From Sphingomonas sp. SUN019 (GTDB taxonomy: Bacteria > Pseudomonadota > Alphaproteobacteria > Sphingomonadales > Sphingomonadaceae), in assembly GCF_024758705.1 (NCBI RefSeq), contig NZ_CP096971.1, positions 1,550,001 through 1,614,000 of the forward strand: 64,000 bases of DNA, read 5' to 3'. The notes beneath the pieces were generated by a model. That model searched no databases and was not told where the DNA came from. It saw only the letters and a program-made list of their open reading frames with translations. Of this stretch, positions 61,963-64,000 are shown piece by piece. How positions within the stretch are numbered: position 1 is the first letter of the stretch; each line of letters starts with the position of its first letter. The position numbers and the translations under genes are program-made.

Positions 61963-64000
61963 ATGTTCGATACCAAGAAGGTAAGCATCGAGTGGGGCGG
62001 ACAGACCCTCACGCTCGAAACCGGCAAGGTCGCCCGTCAGGCCGACGGCGCGGTGATCGCCACGCTCGGCGAGACGGTCGTGCTCTGCGCGGTGACCGCC
62101 GCCAAATCGGTGAAGGAAGGCCAGGATTTCTTCCCGCTGACCGTTCACTATCAGGAAAAGTTCTCGTCCTCGGGGCGCATCCCCGGCGGCTTCTTCAAGC
62201 GTGAACGCGGCGCGACCGAGAAGGAGACGCTTGTCTCCCGCCTGATCGACCGTCCGCTCCGCCCTTTGTTCCCCGAAGGTTTCTACAACGAGATCAACTG
62301 CATCGCGCAGGTGATGTCGTATGATGGAGAGAACGAGCCCGACATCCTCGCGATGATCGCGGCGTCGGCGGCGATGACGCTGTCGGGCGTGCCCTTCATG
62401 GGTCCGATCGGCGCGGCGCGCGTAGGCTATATCGACGGCGACTACATCCTGAACCCGACCGACGAGCAGGTCGCAGAGGGCGATCTCGACCTGGTCGTCG
62501 CCGCGACGCACGACGCGGTGATGATGGTCGAATCCGAAGCCAAGGAACTGTCGGAAGACGTCATGCTCGGCGCGGTGATGTTCGCGCACAAGGCCTGCCA
62601 GAAGCTGATCAACGCGATCATCGAACTGGCTGAGCAGGCCGCCAAGGAGCCGTGGGAACTGAAGACCCAGGACGACAAGGCAGCGGTCAAGGCGACGCTG
62701 AAGAAGCTGATCGGGAAGGATCTCGAAAAGGCGTACAAGCTGACCGACAAGCAGGAACGCCAGACCGCGATCAACGACGCCCGCGCCAAGGCGCGCGACG
62801 GCATGGCCGACCTGAAGGACAGCGATCCGCAGGCGTATCTCGCCAGCCTGAAACTGGTGAAGAAGCTGGAGGCGGACATCGTCCGCGGCGCGATCCTGAA
62901 GACCGGCAAGCGCATCGACGGCCGCACCACGACGCAGATCCGCCCGATCGAATCCGAAGTGCACTTCCTGCCCCGCGCGCACGGCTCGGCGCTGTTCACG
63001 CGCGGCGAGACGCAGACGATCGCGACCACCACGCTCGGCACGCGCGACAGCGAACAGATGATCGATGGTCTGGGCGGTCTGTCCTACCAGCATTTCATGC
63101 TGCACTATAACTTCCCGCCCTATTCGGTCGGCGAAGTCGGCCGCTTCGGCGCGCCGGGGCGTCGCGAAGTCGGCCACGGCAAGCTCGCATGGCGCGCGTT
63201 GCACCCGGTGCTGCCGACGAAGGAGGAGTTCCCGTACACGATCCGCGTGACGTCGGACATCACTGAGAGCAACGGCTCGTCGTCGATGGCGACGGTCTGC
63301 GGCGGTTCGCTGGCGCTGATGGATGCCGGCGTGCCGATCAAGCGCCCCGTATCGGGCATCGCGATGGGCCTGATCCTGGAGGGCAAGGAATTCGCCGTCC
63401 TCAGCGACATCCTGGGTGACGAAGATCACCTCGGCGACATGGACTTCAAGGTCGCGGGCACGTCCGAAGGCATCACCACGATGCAGATGGACATCAAGAT
63501 CGCCGGCATCACCGAAGAGATCATGAAGGTCGCGCTGCACCAGGCGAAGGAAGGCCGCGACCATATCCTGGGCGAAATGGCCAAAGCGCTGTCGTCGACG
63601 CGTACCGAGCTGTCGGCGCACGCGCCGCGGATCGAGACCTTCTCGATCGACAAGTCGAAGATCCGCGAAGTCATCGGCACCGGCGGCAAGGTGATCCGCG
63701 AGATCGTCGCCACCACCGGCGCGAAGGTCGACATCGACGACGAGGGCGTCATCAAGGTGTCGTCGTCCGACAGCGCGCAGATCGAGGCCGCGATCAAGTG
63801 GATCAAGGGCCTCGTCGAGGAAGCGGAAGTCGGCAAGATCTATGACGGCAAGGTCGTCAATCTGGTCGATTTCGGTGCGTTCGTGAACTTCATGGGCGGC
63901 AAGGACGGTCTGGTCCACGTCTCGGAAATCAAGAACGAGCGCGTCGAAAAGGTCTCGGACGCGCTGTCCGAAGGCCAGGAAGTCAAGGTCAAGGTGCTCG
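61963..64000 (+). CDS. pnp: Polyribonucleotide nucleotidyltransferase (PNPase), 3' end beyond window
   Basis: A 3'-5' phosphorolytic exoribonuclease of the RNA degradosome. About 679 residues are visible: the first RNase PH domain ([20 protein letters not shown]), the alpha-helical linker, the second RNase PH domain ([60 protein letters not shown]), KH ([19 protein letters not shown]) and the start of S1 ([19 protein letters not shown]). The final part of S1 and the tail are cut. AAGGAAAAT precedes the ATG. The 128-base leader has a small hairpin (GAAGCGACAATTCGCTTC) that could be a site of RNase III autoregulation, as known for E. coli pnp; inference here. Confidence 0.97.
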   Translation, partial: MFDTKKVSIEWGGQTLTLETGKVARQADGAVIATLGETVVLCAVTAAKSVKEGQDFFPLTVHYQEKFSSSGRIPGGFFKRERGATEKETLVSRLIDRPLRPLFPEGFYNEINCIAQVMSYDGENEPDILAMIAASAAMTLSGVPFMGPIGAARVGYIDGDYILNPTDEQVAEGDLDLVVAATHDAVMMVESEAKELSEDVMLGAVMFAHKACQKLINAIIELAEQAAKEPWELKTQDDKAAVKATLKKLIGKDLEKAYKLTDKQERQTAINDARAKARDGMADLKDSDPQAYLASLKLVKKLEADIVRGAILKTGKRIDGRTTTQIRPIESEVHFLPRAHGSALFTRGETQTIATTTLGTRDSEQMIDGLGGLSYQHFMLHYNFPPYSVGEVGRFGAPGRREVGHGKLAWRALHPVLPTKEEFPYTIRVTSDITESNGSSSMATVCGGSLALMDAGVPIKRPVSGIAMGLILEGKEFAVLSDILGDEDHLGDMDFKVAGTSEGITTMQMDIKIAGITEEIMKVALHQAKEGRDHILGEMAKALSSTRTELSAHAPRIETFSIDKSKIREVIGTGGKVIREIVATTGAKVDIDDEGVIKVSSSDSAQIEAAIKWIKGLVEEAEVGKIYDGKVVNLVDFGAFVNFMGGKDGLVHVSEIKNERVEKVSDALSEGQEVKVKVL

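Noticed and set aside
61717..63918. A 733-codon open frame on the minus strand
   Set aside because: Antisense to pnp, again with composition typical of mirror frames in high-GC DNA.

Overview
The window is high-GC, gene-dense DNA from an alphaproteobacterium, most likely a Sphingomonas or a close relative (Sphingomonadaceae). This rests on the protein families (DUF4893 and DUF2171 proteins, extensin-family protein, ImuB with a sphingomonad-type N-terminal region, rimP-nusA-ylxR-infB and truB-rpsO-pnp blocks) and on an alphaproteobacterial LexA box (GAAC-N7-GAAC) in front of imuA. It looks like chromosomal core with some accessory genes. I saw no transposase, integrase, phage gene or CRISPR array.

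Layout. 1-16 kb: the edge of a Doc/AbrB toxin-antitoxin pair, a CDF metal transporter, 3-hydroxybutyrate dehydrogenase with a patatin hydrolase, a zinc metallopeptidase, two NUDIX hydrolases, a quinone-oxidoreductase-like enzyme, a DUF2171 protein, tRNA-Ala(CGC), an extensin-family protein, a transglutaminase-like enzyme, a BAX-inhibitor-1 protein, ThpR, an MFS transporter and SodC. 16-19 kb: an inositol cluster made of a CDP-alcohol phosphatidyltransferase, inositol-3-phosphate synthase and an inositol-phosphate cytidylyltransferase-like protein. 19-27 kb: a secreted esterase, a thiolase, a frameshifted rarD, a cold-shock protein and the three-gene E1alpha/E1beta/E2 branched-chain 2-oxoacid dehydrogenase operon. 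27-35 kb: the SOS mutasome genes imuA, imuB and dnaE2, split by an oppositely oriented PIN toxin-antitoxin pair.

35-52 kb: cytochrome P450, trehalase, an orphan ATP-grasp (TupA-like) protein, a fumarylacetoacetase-family hydrolase, then a fatty-acid/acyl-CoA group (acyl-CoA dehydrogenase, thiolase, SDR, crotonase, three hotdog thioesterases), the RNA helicase RhlE, a nitroreductase and two tandem PQQ-type sugar dehydrogenases. 52-64 kb: a nearly continuous plus-strand information-processing block, rimP-nusA-(tautomerase)-ylxR-infB-rbfA-(GNAT)-tdk-M50 protease-truB-rpsO-pnp, with pnp cut by the window end.

The strongest non-standard signals are: (1) the inositol cluster, whose gene content fits a CDP-inositol route to an inositol lipid or inositol phosphodiester; (2) a swarm of long palindromic repeats (about 80-130 bp, several sequence families), four of which lie in frame inside conserved enzymes (E2 linker, TruB, ImuB, DnaE2); (3) a dispersed repeat of about 120 bp with two inverted copies and a partial third; (4) two copies of a multi-hairpin element whose stems differ by compensating changes; (5) rarD broken by a 4-bp tandem duplication; and (6) foreign-looking insertions into normally conserved operons (a tautomerase between nusA and ylxR, an AAC(6')-like acetyltransferase overlapping rbfA).
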